A stretch of 64,000 nucleotides of DNA from the NCBI RefSeq assembly GCF_001545925.1, contig NZ_LMVQ01000001.1, positions 1-64,000 of the forward strand. The letters run 5' to 3'. Under the pieces are notes generated by a model. It was not told the DNA's origin and did not search any database. It saw only the letters and a list, made by a program, of their open reading frames with translations. Numbering within the stretch: the first letter of the stretch is position 1; each line of letters opens with the position of its first letter. Made by a program: the position numbers and the translations under genes. The stretch comes from Mycobacterium sp. NAZ190054 (lineage in GTDB: Bacteria > Actinomycetota > Actinomycetes > Mycobacteriales > Mycobacteriaceae). Shown in pieces: positions 26,359-35,566 of this stretch.

Positions 26359-27440
26359 GGATGTGGAATCTGACCTTCGAATGGGGGTTCTTCGCGGTTG
26401 TAGCAGTCGCCGTCCTCCCCACAGGTAGGCATCGGGACCAAGTTGCGCGGCTGAATCCCGAATGCCCAGTCCATGAACGGCTGAATGAACCGGCCCGGCA
26501 TGAGGTTTCCCACGAAGGCGTTGTAATAGCCGCCGCTGGAGACGGCTTCAGCGTTGGTCTGGGATACCTTGCGCAGCCGGGGTATGGCAAGGGCAATGTT
26601 GTCGCGGTTCTTCTCCAAAACCGCCGTCACCGCGTTCAGCCTGTCCAGCGTGGGGGCCAGTTCGGCTTCGTTGTCGTGCACTAACCCGGACAGTTCTTTG
26701 GCGACGAGCGAGGTGTTCTGCAGCAGATTCACAATCGCTTGCCGGCGATCGACGAGAACACCGAGAAGCGTATTGGCGTTGAGTATCAGGCTGTTGATCT
26801 GTTCGCTCCGCTGCCCGAGAACACCGGTGACGCTCGTCGCCGACTCCAATAGTTCGCGCAGGGATTCGTTGCGGCCGTTGATGGTTTTCGACAGCCTGGT
26901 CAAACCGTCGAACGTGGGCCCGAGTTGAGGGGCGATCTGGTCCAGGGTGGCCGACAGGGTATCCAGAGCCTGGTTGAGCTGGTCGGTATCAGTGCCGGCG
27001 ACATTGGTGGTCACGTCGTTGAGCGCATCGGTCACCGCATACGGCGAGGAGGTTCGCGACAGCGGAATAACCGACCTTGGCGGCAGTTTCGCTGTTCCCG
27101 CAGGATCTAGTACCAGCACTCGTCGCCCCAGCAGCGATCCAATCTTGATGTGGGCAGTGGTTTCTGACCTCAGGCCGACGGTGCCCTTGACGGTGAAGTC
27201 GACGACGACTTTGCCGTGTTGCAGCGAAATCTTCGAGATCGTACCGACCTTGACGCCAGAGACCTTTACGTCGTTGCCGGCGGCCAGCCCGCCGGCCTCG
27301 GTGAACACGGCCTGGTACGGAACCGAGGTGGCCAACGTCATCAGGCGTTCGGGAGCCAAGCCGACCGCGACGACGAGCACCGCGAGCACAATTCCGATGA
27401 AGCCTTGGCGGATGAGACCTTCAGCACGGTATTTCAGCAT
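26355..27440 (-). CDS. mceC: MceC subunit
   Basis: A 361-residue MCE protein: membrane helix GFIGIVLAVLVVAVGL, MCE domain with TEAGGLAAGNDVKVSGVKVG and GSLLGRRVLVLDPAG, then a long helical domain. The C-terminal MDWAFGIQPRN and CGEDGDCYNREE region is Cys-containing. It begins 1 nt after the mceB stop and ends with an ATGA overlap into mceD. Confidence 0.93.
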   Translation of the reverse strand: MLKYRAEGLIRQGFIGIVLAVLVVAVGLAPERLMTLATSVPYQAVFTEAGGLAAGNDVKVSGVKVGTISKISLQHGKVVVDFTVKGTVGLRSETTAHIKIGSLLGRRVLVLDPAGTAKLPPRSVIPLSRTSSPYAVTDALNDVTTNVAGTDTDQLNQALDTLSATLDQIAPQLGPTFDGLTRLSKTINGRNESLRELLESATSVTGVLGQRSEQINSLILNANTLLGVLVDRRQAIVNLLQNTSLVAKELSGLVHDNEAELAPTLDRLNAVTAVLEKNRDNIALAIPRLRKVSQTNAEAVSSGGYYNAFVGNLMPGRFIQPFMDWAFGIQPRNLVPMPTCGEDGDCYNREEPPFEGQIPHP

Positions 27441-27441
27441 G

Positions 27442-28467
27442 CTATCCCCTGCATCGCCCGGTGTCGGAGTGGAACCACGGCAGCACCAACACCTTTCCGG
27501 ACGGATCGTTGACTCGCAGGTTCAGTTCGCACAGCCAGTAGTTGAGGAAGTTGCCGTAAGATCCGATGCGGATCAGTTTGCGCAGGTTTTCCGGCGTCTT
27601 CTGTATCGCGGTGTCCACGGTGTCCTTGCTGGCATCGAGGTTTGGTGCCAGCCGGGCGAGCTGGTCGACACTGCCCGCCAGCGGCGGGCGTGCCTGGGTG
27701 AGAAGATCTGCCACCGACGCGGTGCCCTGCTCGAGCGCGGTGATGGCATCGCCGATCGGATCGGCGTCTCCGGACAACCCACTGATCAATTGTTCAAAGC
27801 GGTCGACGGTCGCCGAGAATTTGCCGCCGTTGTCGGCCAGGGTGGCCATCAGGACACGCAGGTTGTTGATGAGCTGTTCGATGAGTTGGCTGTTGTCGGC
27901 CAGATGCGCGGTGAACGACGAAGTGTTGGACAGCAGTGAATTGAGCGTGCCCTCTTGGCCCTGCACGATTTGCAGCAGCGAGGATGTCAACGCGTTGACA
28001 TCCTGCGGGTTCAGACTCTGGATGACCGGTTTCAAGCCGCCCAGCAGCGTGTCGATGTCCAACGCCGGCGCGGTGCGGTCGACGGGAATGGTTGAGCCGG
28101 CCGGTAGTAGCCGGGTGGAACCAGGTCCGTCGAGCAGGGCCAGATAGCGATCGCCCACCAGATTCTGATACCGGATGACCGCCCGGGTCCCCGTAGTCAA
28201 TTCTTGGTTCGAGTCGACGGTGAAGTCGACGGTGACCTGTTCGTCATCGCCGAGATGCACCGACGAGACGGTGCCCACCCGGATCCCGCTGATCCGCACG
28301 CCGTCGCCGGACTGCAAGTCCGAAACATCATCGAACACCGCCGAATAGGCCTTGCCTGGCCCGGTGCGCGCCTCACTGAGCGTCAGGAACAGAAAGGTCG
28401 ACGCGATGCCCATGATGACCGCGAAGACCATGAACTTCAGGAACGCGGCGCTACGCAGAATGCTCAT
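27442..28467 (-). CDS. mceB: MceB subunit
   Basis: A 341-residue MCE protein: membrane helix FMVFAVIMGIASTFLFLTL, MCE domain with DLQSGDGVRISGIRVGTV and NLVGDRYLALLDG, a helical region and the conserved ending NYWLCELNLRV. The ATG overlaps the mceA stop as ATGA. Confidence 0.93.
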   Translation of the reverse strand: MSILRSAAFLKFMVFAVIMGIASTFLFLTLSEARTGPGKAYSAVFDDVSDLQSGDGVRISGIRVGTVSSVHLGDDEQVTVDFTVDSNQELTTGTRAVIRYQNLVGDRYLALLDGPGSTRLLPAGSTIPVDRTAPALDIDTLLGGLKPVIQSLNPQDVNALTSSLLQIVQGQEGTLNSLLSNTSSFTAHLADNSQLIEQLINNLRVLMATLADNGGKFSATVDRFEQLISGLSGDADPIGDAITALEQGTASVADLLTQARPPLAGSVDQLARLAPNLDASKDTVDTAIQKTPENLRKLIRIGSYGNFLNYWLCELNLRVNDPSGKVLVLPWFHSDTGRCRG

Positions 28468-29672
28468 CCGGGCTGGCCGATCTGGGCACTGTTGCGTGGG
28501 GGGCCGTCGATGGGGCCGAACAGCAGTTGCTTGAGACCGTCGCTGTTGAGCACGATTCCGGGGTTGTTGTATTTGAAAGGATTCGCGCCGACGTCGGCGA
28601 CGACGAATGGTGGAGACTGGCCGAATTTCACTGGGAAGACCTCACATCGCGGTCCGCCGGTGGCGCCGATCTTGGGTAGGTCGGACGGAAAGCGGTAGCG
28701 TTCATGTCCGAGTAGCAGATTGATCAATTGAGGAGCGCCGCCCTCCCACTTGTGGTTCTGAGCTGCGGCGTCCTGCACGGCCAGTCCGGTAAGACCGCAG
28801 TTCAAGGCCGGGCTGTAGCGGTCGAGCAACGATGTAGTCGGCAGAAGCAGTTGCAGTGTGTTGTCCAGCGCGGAATGGTTAGCGGCCAGGAAGTCGTTGC
28901 CGATATCGGCCAATCCGATCACGCTCACCAGCAGTTCGTCTAGTTTCTGCTGCTCGTCGATGACCGTCTGGCTGATGCGGGTCGCATTGTCGACGGTGCG
29001 CAGCAGATCGGGTGCAGTTTCGCTGTAGACGCTCAACACCTCCGGCGCAGTGGCTAATACGTGCGAGAGCTCCGGTAACGCCGGCTCCAGTTTGGCCAGC
29101 GCAGCATCAAGGTCGGCCAGCGATTGACCGAACCGCTCGCCCCGCCCGGACAATGCACCTGAGATCGTGCCCAGCGTCTCGTTGAGCTTGGCCGGCTCGA
29201 TTGCCGACAACACGGCGGTGAGCCGTTCGAAGACCGTATTGAACTCCACCACTACCTGGTCGGCTTGCAACACCTGTCCGGCATACATGCTCGTCGTGGA
29301 CGGGTCCGGCGGTGGCATCAGCCGGACGGACTTCGCACCGAAGACGGTGGACGAAGCGATGTCCGCGACAACGTTTTCGGGAACGAGATGCACCGTCGAG
29401 GGATCCATCGACAAGTGCAGAACGGCTTGGTCGTCAGGTCTGTTCTCGATCGATACGACTCTGCCAACCTGCACGCCGAGCATTTTGACCTTGGCCTCAG
29501 GATCCATCACCAACCCGGCGCGCTGAGTCACCACGGTGACAGGTACTCCACCCGCGAAGCCGCCAGCGAACGCGGTCAGTGCGAGCGCGACGATGGTGAC
29601 GAGTACGGCAGCGAAGACCGCCCCGATGAGCGGGCGGCGTAGTTTCCTCGGAAGGGGGGCCATGTGTCTCAC
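28464..29672 (-). CDS. mceA: MceA subunit
   Basis: A 402-residue first MCE subunit: membrane helix IGAVFAAVLVTIVALALTAFAGG, MCE domain (GLVMDPEAKVKMLGVQVGRV), then a helical domain. The conserved segment YSPALNCGLTGL near 310 contains a Cys common in MceA. The GTG at 29672 overlaps the yrbEB stop (GTGA); an ATG three codons later at 29663 is also possible. I cannot place it in a particular M. tuberculosis mce1-4 type from sequence alone. Confidence 0.92.
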   Translation of the reverse strand: MRHMAPLPRKLRRPLIGAVFAAVLVTIVALALTAFAGGFAGGVPVTVVTQRAGLVMDPEAKVKMLGVQVGRVVSIENRPDDQAVLHLSMDPSTVHLVPENVVADIASSTVFGAKSVRLMPPPDPSTTSMYAGQVLQADQVVVEFNTVFERLTAVLSAIEPAKLNETLGTISGALSGRGERFGQSLADLDAALAKLEPALPELSHVLATAPEVLSVYSETAPDLLRTVDNATRISQTVIDEQQKLDELLVSVIGLADIGNDFLAANHSALDNTLQLLLPTTSLLDRYSPALNCGLTGLAVQDAAAQNHKWEGGAPQLINLLLGHERYRFPSDLPKIGATGGPRCEVFPVKFGQSPPFVVADVGANPFKYNNPGIVLNSDGLKQLLFGPIDGPPRNSAQIGQPG

Positions 29673-30514
29673 CCGGCCAGATTGAAGTTGCCGTTGGTGC
29701 CGTAGACCGCCAATGCCACCAGCAACGTGACCGAAACGGTAGCCACCAGTGAGGTGCGCACTGCATTACCCACGGCGACGCCCACCCCGGCGGGTCCGCC
29801 CGCGGCGAAGAAGCCGAAATAGGAATGTATGAGCAGAATCACCAAGGCCATCAGGACTGCTTGCAAGAACGACCACATCAAATCAACGGGATTGAGAAAC
29901 GTGGCGAAGTAGTGGTCGTAGAGCCCTGCGGACTGCCCGAGCAAGGTAACGGTCACGAACCGGCTCGCTACGAACGACAAGATCACGGCCACGGCAAACA
30001 GCGGGGTGATCACCACCATGCCGGCCACCAGCCGCGTCCCGACCAGGTAGGAAATTGGCGGTATTGCAATGGATTCCAGCGCGTCGATCTCTTCGTTGAT
30101 GCGCATCGCGCCGAGTTGCGCTGTGGCTCCGGCGCCGAACGTCGCCGCCAGGCCGATCCCAGCGATGACGGGCGCCGCAATGCGCACGTTGGCGAAAGCC
30201 GCCAAGAACCCTGTCAGCGCCTCCACACCGATGTTGCCAAGCGAACTGTAGCCCTGCACCGCAAGGGTTCCGCCGGCGGCCAGGGTGAGGAACCCGACAA
30301 CGACCAGAGTTCCGCCGATCGTGGCCAGGGTCCCGACGCCCATGCTGATTTCAGCGATGAGTCGAACGGTCTCCCGTCGGTAGCGCAACGCCGCCTTGGG
30401 CGCTGCCACGAGGGCTTGGCAATAAAACGTCGCATGGTCACCGAGGCGGCCGAAACCTTCGACGGGACGCATGAATTCGCGATAGAACCGCGGATACGTG
30501 GATCGCACGATCAT
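29669..30514 (-). CDS. yrbEB: YrbE permease subunit B
   Basis: A 281-residue integral membrane permease of the MlaE/YrbE family with about five to six helices. The family signature INEEIDALESIAIPPISYLVGTRL (the EQ-loop-like segment that contacts the ATPase) is present, followed by the typical last helices and GPAGVGVAVGNAVR. It forms the membrane part of the Mce lipid importer with YrbEA. The MceG-type ATPase that powers these systems is not in the window and is normally encoded elsewhere. Confidence 0.93.
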   Translation of the reverse strand: MIVRSTYPRFYREFMRPVEGFGRLGDHATFYCQALVAAPKAALRYRRETVRLIAEISMGVGTLATIGGTLVVVGFLTLAAGGTLAVQGYSSLGNIGVEALTGFLAAFANVRIAAPVIAGIGLAATFGAGATAQLGAMRINEEIDALESIAIPPISYLVGTRLVAGMVVITPLFAVAVILSFVASRFVTVTLLGQSAGLYDHYFATFLNPVDLMWSFLQAVLMALVILLIHSYFGFFAAGGPAGVGVAVGNAVRTSLVATVSVTLLVALAVYGTNGNFNLAG

Positions 30515-30524
30515 TGGGTGCCCA

Positions 30525-31340
30525 TCATCCGACAGTCATCCGGATGCCGATTGCGGTTACCAGGACATTGACGACGAACATACACATGAACGCGAATACC
30601 ACGGTTTCGTTGACCGCATTGCCCACCGCCTTGGCCCCGCCGCCGCTGATGATCAGACCCCGATAACAGGCGATCAACCCGGCGATCATCCCGAACAATG
30701 TCGCCTTCACACACGAGATCACCAGTTCGGGGACACCGGTCAGCAGCGTGATCCCAGCAGCGAACGAGCCGGGATTCACAGCCTGCACGAATACGGCGAA
30801 GAAGTAGCCGCCGAGAATGCCGATGATGCAAATCAAGTTGTTCAACAGCAACGCCACCAAAGCAGACGCCAGGATCCGCGGAGTGACCAGCCGATGTACC
30901 GGATTGATCCCCAGCACCTCCATGGCATCTATTTCCTCGCGGATACTGCGTGCGCCGAGGTCGGCACACATCGCGGTCGCGCCCGCGCCCGCCACAATCA
31001 ACACTGTGACGATTGGCCCGATCTGAGTGACAGCCCCGAACGCCGCGCCGGCACCGCTGAGGTCGGCGGCCCCCAACTCACGCAGCAAGACATTGAGGGT
31101 GAAGCTGACAAGCACCGTGAACGGGATGGCCACCAAAAAAGCCGGCATCAACGACACCCGCGCCACGAACCACGCCTGCTCCCAGAACTCGCGAGCGTAG
31201 AACGGTCGGCGGAAGATGTAGCGCACGGCGTCGAAGGACATCGAGAAGAAGCCACCGACGACTCTCATCGGCGTACGCAAGTTCTTCTGCAGCAACGGCA
31301 ATCCCGAACTCCACCGATCGGCACCGCTAGCCCAAGCCAT
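30525..31340 (-). CDS. yrbEA: YrbE permease subunit A
   Basis: A 271-residue MlaE/YrbE permease: IREEIDAMEVLGINPVHRLVTPRILASAL is the conserved cytoplasmic loop, and GGGAKAVGNAVNETVV is the equivalent near the C-terminus. It is the first gene of the mce operon, 10 nt before yrbEB. The ATG at 31340 has GGGAGGT upstream; a TTG one codon earlier is possible. An inverted repeat at 31378 may mark its promoter. Confidence 0.92.
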   Translation of the reverse strand: MAWASGADRWSSGLPLLQKNLRTPMRVVGGFFSMSFDAVRYIFRRPFYAREFWEQAWFVARVSLMPAFLVAIPFTVLVSFTLNVLLRELGAADLSGAGAAFGAVTQIGPIVTVLIVAGAGATAMCADLGARSIREEIDAMEVLGINPVHRLVTPRILASALVALLLNNLICIIGILGGYFFAVFVQAVNPGSFAAGITLLTGVPELVISCVKATLFGMIAGLIACYRGLIISGGGAKAVGNAVNETVVFAFMCMFVVNVLVTAIGIRMTVG

Positions 31341-32001
31341 CAACGTCCTGACCTCCCGGACAACCGCTGGTGTGCCAGTGACTACTTGTCACAAATTGTT
31401 GTCGGTTGGTCACGTTTGCTACGGTAACGCACTGGCGAAGTGACCGTCAATACCTTGTCGAGTAACAACGTCTTGTATCTGATAGGTCTGCCGGGTCCGT
31501 AGTCGATCGTCGCCTTGTGTCGGCGAGAGACTCAGCGATCCGGCCCAAGGCGGCACAAGATGAGGTTTCCGTGCTGCGGTCGACTGCCGGCGTCGTCCCA
31601 GCGCAAAGAGTGTGGCGGCGTTGGCGGCCGCGGAGGTGCGCGGGTGGCGGTGACCATGCTTTTGGGACGGCTGCGGACTCGATGCCCTGCACTCCGCTGG
31701 AAGCGCCTTCGATGAGAACGGGTTCGGTCAGCGACAATGGCTAATGGGCCAAGTCGATGGACCCATGCCGGGACGGCTAATCAACCATGCTGCCTCGACG
31801 TCGTAGTTCGAGTTTCGCGGCTGTGGCGCAACACTTTCGAGGGTGAACAATTGTCAGGACAGTCGTCGCGTGGCGGCGAATGCGTGCTCCGCCGCTGACG
31901 GCCATCCCTATCATGGTGAAGGCGAATACCTCAATGACGGTGGCTGGCGACCCACGCCGTGATTAGCAGTCGAGATAGCCACAGCGGCTGCGCAACCCAA
32001 A
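31341..32001. other. 661-bp non-coding stretch upstream of mce operon
   Basis: No convincing gene; open frames here lack family features. The mce promoter must lie in the left part, where the inverted repeat at 31378-31392 sits. The right part, from about 31500, is of unremarkable composition and ends at the stop of an SDR gene that is transcribed toward it. Confidence 0.5.
31378..31392. promoter_or_regulatory. candidate operator GTGAC-TACTT-GTCAC upstream of yrbEA
   Basis: A perfect 5-bp inverted repeat with a 5-bp spacer, 38-52 bp upstream of the yrbEA start. The GTGAC/GTCAC arms suit a dimeric regulator, but the arms are short and chance is possible. No regulator gene is directly beside the operon. 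Confidence 0.35.
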
Positions 32002-32871
32002 TCAAAGCCCGAACCGGATCCCAGTGAGTTCTTCGGACAGCTCCCACAAGCTCGCAGCCTTCGCGTCGTCACGCGACGCCGGGGTCCGTAACGAAGTGGC
32101 GCCGGTCGGACCCCACGCCGCGAACCGCGGGCCAATGAATGAATCGCCGGGCAGGTCTTGTGACACCGCGTACAGCGTCTGACGGGCGCCGAAATCTGCG
32201 TCAGTATTTATCTTGTTGCCGAGCACCATGAAAGCGTTCGCCAATCTGCGGCCGGTGTGGCTTTGCAGATTGGTCGACGAATAGCCGGGGTGGGCGGCAT
32301 GCGCCCTCAGCGCTGACCCCGCCGCATCCAGACGTTTTTGCAGCTCGCGAGTGAACAGCAAATTGGCCAGCTTGGACTGCCCGTAGGCCTGCCATGGCCG
32401 ATAGGGCCGTGCCTTCCAGTTCAGATCCTCGAGGTTGATTCTGCCGAACATGTGCATTCCAGAGGAGACGGTAACGACGCGGTCGGCGAGCTTCGGAAGC
32501 AGCAAGTTCGTCAGGGCGAAGTGGCCGAAATGATTGGTGCCGATCTGGCTTTCGAACCCGTCGACCGTCAGGGCGTACGGGCCCCCCATGATGCCTGCGT
32601 TGTTCACGAGCACATCGGCGCTGTCCACCCCGTCAGCAAAGGTGCGCACCGATGCCAGGTCCTGCAAATCGAGCCTGCGTACCTCGACATCACCGCTCAT
32701 GGACTCGGCGGCCTCGTCGCCCTTGGTCGTATTGCGCACGGCGAGAATCGTCTTCGCCCCGACACGGGCGAGCTCACGCGCGGTGACCAGGCCCAGCCCA
32801 CTGTTGGCCCCGGTCACGATGACCGTCCGTCCGGCGAAACTCGGGAGGTCGGCAGCGGTCCATTGACTCAT
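32002..32871 (-). CDS. short-chain dehydrogenase/reductase (retinol dehydrogenase-like)
   Basis: A 289-residue SDR. Cofactor motif TGANSGLG (20-27), NNAG (90-93), catalytic Y163-x3-K167 (YGQSK) and Ser near 137 in VTVSSGMHM. The C-terminal third, with AHPGYSSTNLQ, is like retinol dehydrogenase/WWOX-type SDRs abundant in mycobacteria. Probable NADP(H)-dependent oxidoreductase of a hydrophobic alcohol or ketone. It stands alone between two long intergenic regions. Confidence 0.88.
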   Translation of the reverse strand: MSQWTAADLPSFAGRTVIVTGANSGLGLVTARELARVGAKTILAVRNTTKGDEAAESMSGDVEVRRLDLQDLASVRTFADGVDSADVLVNNAGIMGGPYALTVDGFESQIGTNHFGHFALTNLLLPKLADRVVTVSSGMHMFGRINLEDLNWKARPYRPWQAYGQSKLANLLFTRELQKRLDAAGSALRAHAAHPGYSSTNLQSHTGRRLANAFMVLGNKINTDADFGARQTLYAVSQDLPGDSFIGPRFAAWGPTGATSLRTPASRDDAKAASLWELSEELTGIRFGL

Positions 32872-33289
32872 GGCGCCCAGCGTATCGGAAATCAGTCGTC
32901 ACGTTGAACCGCCCTTACAGACGAACGCGGACAATGCCAGGCTTCGCATCGGGCTTGCACCGCCGCGTGCGCACGCTTTCCGACGAGATTGTACTCGATT
33001 TGGAATCCCCAGCGTGCAAAACCTCACCGTCGCAAGTGGTTTAGTGGAGACTCCGCCCCACATGAGCCTGAGTTGTGCCCGACCCGCCCGATAAGGGGTC
33101 TTTTCCGGCAGGAACCCAGAAGTGCGTTCAACGGCGGGCGCCAGCACTGCAGTGCGCGTCGATGTCCCGCCCTCTTACTACAAAGGCTTGCGCGCTCGAG
33201 ATTGCCCGACTTGGTTGACGATGCGTCAGTCGTCGACGCCGCGTCAGCTCGCTTGATCGACTCCCCGTCCGCAGAAGATCGTGTGATCA

Positions 33290-33327
33290 ACCATCATTCG
33301 CACGCCATTCGGTGTGCGAATGATGGT
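33290..33327. repeat. perfect 14-bp inverted repeat
   Basis: ACCATCATTCGCAC (33290-33303) and GTGCGAATGATGGT (33314-33327) pair perfectly around a 10-nt loop. It is 107 nt before the MaoC start and not followed by a T-run. It may be a terminator remnant, a structured leader or a large operator. Confidence 0.6.
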
Positions 33328-33399
33328 CTTGTGAATGTTGCAGCGGACAAAACAGCCGTCACGGAAGCCGTCCTCGCCGTCTCGACTTACGAAAATGCT

Positions 33400-33415
33400 T
33401 ACCAAGCAGTTGGTT
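33400..33415. promoter_or_regulatory. possible degenerate TetR-type operator before MaoC gene
   Basis: TACCAAGCAGTTGGTT matches 11 of the 14 fixed positions of AACNAACTAGTTNGTT and contains the inverted repeat ACCAA-N4-TTGGT. It ends 19 nt before the MaoC start. The match is weak and may be coincidental. Confidence 0.3.
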
Positions 33416-33434
33416 TTGCCGAAGAGGCCTTGGC

Positions 33435-33905
33435 ATGAGAACCCCGACCGCCATCGCCTACGCGGATCTGGCCACCGCCTCAGATGTCACGCTTCGTGCG
33501 ACGGATTGGTTTGGCTTCGAACAGGATTCGGTGTCGGACTTCGCCCGGGTCACCCACGACACACAGTGGATTCACGTCGATCCGGACCGCGCCAAGACCG
33601 GTCCGTTCGGCGCGGCGGTGGTGCACGGATTCTTTACGTTGTCGCTGTGCTCGCAGTTCTTCTACCAACTACTCTCGGTACCCGGCAGCGGCATGGTCGT
33701 CAACTACGGTCTCGACGGAGTGCGCTTTCCGCGACCAGTGCTCGTCGGACAACGAGTCCGCGCCCATGGGCTACTGGTTGACGCGACCGCTCGGGGCGGC
33801 GGCATTCGCACCACAACGCGGCTCACCATCGAGGTCGACGACGGAGACAAGCCGGCATGCGTCGCCGATCAGATCAGCCTGTTCTACCCGGCCGACGAGG
33901 CTTGA
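33435..33905 (+). CDS. MaoC-like (R)-specific enoyl-CoA hydratase
   Basis: A 156-residue single-hotdog MaoC dehydratase. The catalytic motif is SDFARVTHDTQWIHVDPDRA (the hydratase-2 Asp and His positions), followed by FGAAVVHGFFTLSL and VNYGLDGVRFPRPVLVGQRV. It would hydrate a 2-enoyl-CoA or dehydrate the (R)-3-hydroxyacyl-CoA. It is transcribed alone and ends at a strong terminator shared with the convergent crotonase operon. Confidence 0.88.
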   Translation: MRTPTAIAYADLATASDVTLRATDWFGFEQDSVSDFARVTHDTQWIHVDPDRAKTGPFGAAVVHGFFTLSLCSQFFYQLLSVPGSGMVVNYGLDGVRFPRPVLVGQRVRAHGLLVDATARGGGIRTTTRLTIEVDDGDKPACVADQISLFYPADEA

Positions 33906-33915
33906 CACCGAGACG

Positions 33916-33967
33916 AAGACCGCCCGTCGGCGCCGTTACTGCCTGCGAACAGACGACGGGCGGTCTT
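33916..33967. terminator. bidirectional terminator hairpin
   Basis: A perfect 14-bp stem, AAGACCGCCCGTCG (33916-33929) with CGACGGGCGGTCTT (33954-33967), around a 24-nt loop between the convergent MaoC and crotonase genes. Position and stem strength fit termination from both sides. Confidence 0.8.
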
Positions 33968-33976
33968 TGTCGGCTT

Positions 33977-34774
33977 TCAGCCCCGATCGAACACCGGTGT
34001 GCGCTTCTCCAAGAACGCCTGAGTGGCCTCGCTTGCCTGCGGATCACGGCTTGCGGTGATGTGGCGCTGCGCTTCTCGTTCCAGTGCCTCGCTGAATCCG
34101 ACGTGCTCGGCGTCGTTGAGGTTTGCCTTGATCAACCGCGTTGCGACGTCGGGGCCGGCGGCCAATCGCGCCGCCACATCGTGTGCACGTCCTGCTACCT
34201 CGTCGTCGGCGACGATCTCGGTTGCCAAACCCATCGCCAGGGCCTGCGCGGCGTTGATGCGGCCACCCAGCAGATAGGCTTCGCGCGCCTTGGCTGACCC
34301 AAGCAGCTTGGTCAGCAACCAAGTGCCGCCGAAGTCGCCCGACAAACCCACACCCACGAAAGCGGTGGCGAAGACTGCCGATTCGCCCACGATGCGTAGA
34401 TCGGCGGCGCACGCCAACGAGAATCCGGCTCCCGCACATGCGCCACGCACCGCCGCCAGCGTCGGCTTCGGCATGTCGTGTAGCAGTTGGGAAATCCGCA
34501 TATAGCGCCGTAGTCTGCCGCTAGCCTCGATCAGCGATCCGTCCCCGCCGACTCCGCCACCGATGCCTTCGCGCAAGTCGCCGCCGGCGCAGAAAGCTCG
34601 CCCCTCGCCGGTGAATACCACCGCGCGGGCCGTGTCGTCGGCGGCAGCCCGCTCCACCGCCCACAGGACGTCATCGAGGAACGCATCGGTCATCGTGTTC
34701 AGTCGGTCAGGACGGTTCATCGTCACTGTCGCGACGCCGTCCCTCACGTCGTACTTCGCCATGTCGTGCGTCAT
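33977..34774 (-). CDS. enoyl-CoA hydratase/isomerase family
   Basis: A 265-residue crotonase: GEGRAFCAGGDLREGIGGG and GACAGAGFSLACAADLR form the oxyanion hole, and FVGVGLSGDFGGTWLL occupies the catalytic segment, with Asp rather than Glu at the second acid position, suggesting isomerase- or hydratase-like variants. The ATG at 34774 overlaps the upstream SDR stop as TAATG, so the two are co-translated. Confidence 0.88.
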   Translation of the reverse strand: MTHDMAKYDVRDGVATVTMNRPDRLNTMTDAFLDDVLWAVERAAADDTARAVVFTGEGRAFCAGGDLREGIGGGVGGDGSLIEASGRLRRYMRISQLLHDMPKPTLAAVRGACAGAGFSLACAADLRIVGESAVFATAFVGVGLSGDFGGTWLLTKLLGSAKAREAYLLGGRINAAQALAMGLATEIVADDEVAGRAHDVAARLAAGPDVATRLIKANLNDAEHVGFSEALEREAQRHITASRDPQASEATQAFLEKRTPVFDRG

Positions 34775-35514
34775 TAGATTGCCAACCCTCCGTCGATGGG
34801 GAGAACCACTCCAGTGATGTAGTTCGCTTGCTCTGAGGCCAGAAACGCCACTGCCTCGCTCATCTCCTCCGGCGTGCCATATCGCCCGATCGGCGTCATC
34901 GCCTCGAATTCGGCCCGCTTCTCGTCGGGAATACCGGCGATCATTCGAGTCTCGGCGTTGGGTGAGATCGCGTTGACGGTGACACCGAACCGCGCCAATT
35001 CCTTGGCCGCCGTCTTGGTGAAGCCGATGATGCCCGCCTTGGCGGCAGCGTAGGCGGACTGACCGAGGTTGCCGTGTAACCCCGTATAGGACGTGACATT
35101 GATGACACGCCCGTACTGTTGAGCGCGGAAGTGCGGCACGCAAGCCCGCGTCAAGCGGAAGGTGCCACCCAAGTGCACGGCCAATACCGCATCCCAGTCG
35201 TGATCCGAAAGCTTCCACAGCACTCCGTCTCGCAAAATACCGGCGTTGTTCACGACGACGTCCACCCGGCCGTGATCCGCCACGGTCCGCTCGACCAGAG
35301 CCTGCACAGATTCGCTGTCGGCGACGTTGGTGCGTATGTAGGAGGCTCCGACGGCGGCGGCCGTTTCCGGACCGACGACGTCGTCGACGTCGGCGATCAC
35401 CACGGTGGCGCCGGCGCGCGCGAACCGGTCCGCGATCGCGCAACCGATCCCTTGCGCCGCACCGGTCGTGATTACGACTCGCTTGGAGAAGTCGAATTCG
35501 ACTTCGCTCACCAC
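34774..35514 (-). CDS. short-chain dehydrogenase (FabG-like)
   Basis: A 246-residue classical SDR: TTGAAQGIG (16-24), NNAG (89-92), Ser142, Y155-x3-K159 (YAAAK) and the C-terminal TGVVLPIDGG. Likely a 3-hydroxyacyl-CoA or hydroxysteroid-type dehydrogenase in the same pathway as the crotonase it is coupled to. The start is GTG, with a second GTG one codon on. Confidence 0.88.
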   Translation of the reverse strand: MVSEVEFDFSKRVVITTGAAQGIGCAIADRFARAGATVVIADVDDVVGPETAAAVGASYIRTNVADSESVQALVERTVADHGRVDVVVNNAGILRDGVLWKLSDHDWDAVLAVHLGGTFRLTRACVPHFRAQQYGRVINVTSYTGLHGNLGQSAYAAAKAGIIGFTKTAAKELARFGVTVNAISPNAETRMIAGIPDEKRAEFEAMTPIGRYGTPEEMSEAVAFLASEQANYITGVVLPIDGGLAI

Positions 35515-35566
35515 GTCCTCCTATTCGGCTGGCGCGCCGTGGCGTGGCACGCCGCAATTTCGTCGG

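Larger units (their letters stand above)
32872..33434. other. 563-bp intergenic region with a perfect hairpin
   Basis: No gene is supported between the divergent SDR and MaoC genes. The region holds a 14-bp perfect inverted repeat (33290-33327) and a possible TetR-type site (33400-33415). Open frames present are short and lack recognisable features. Confidence 0.5.
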
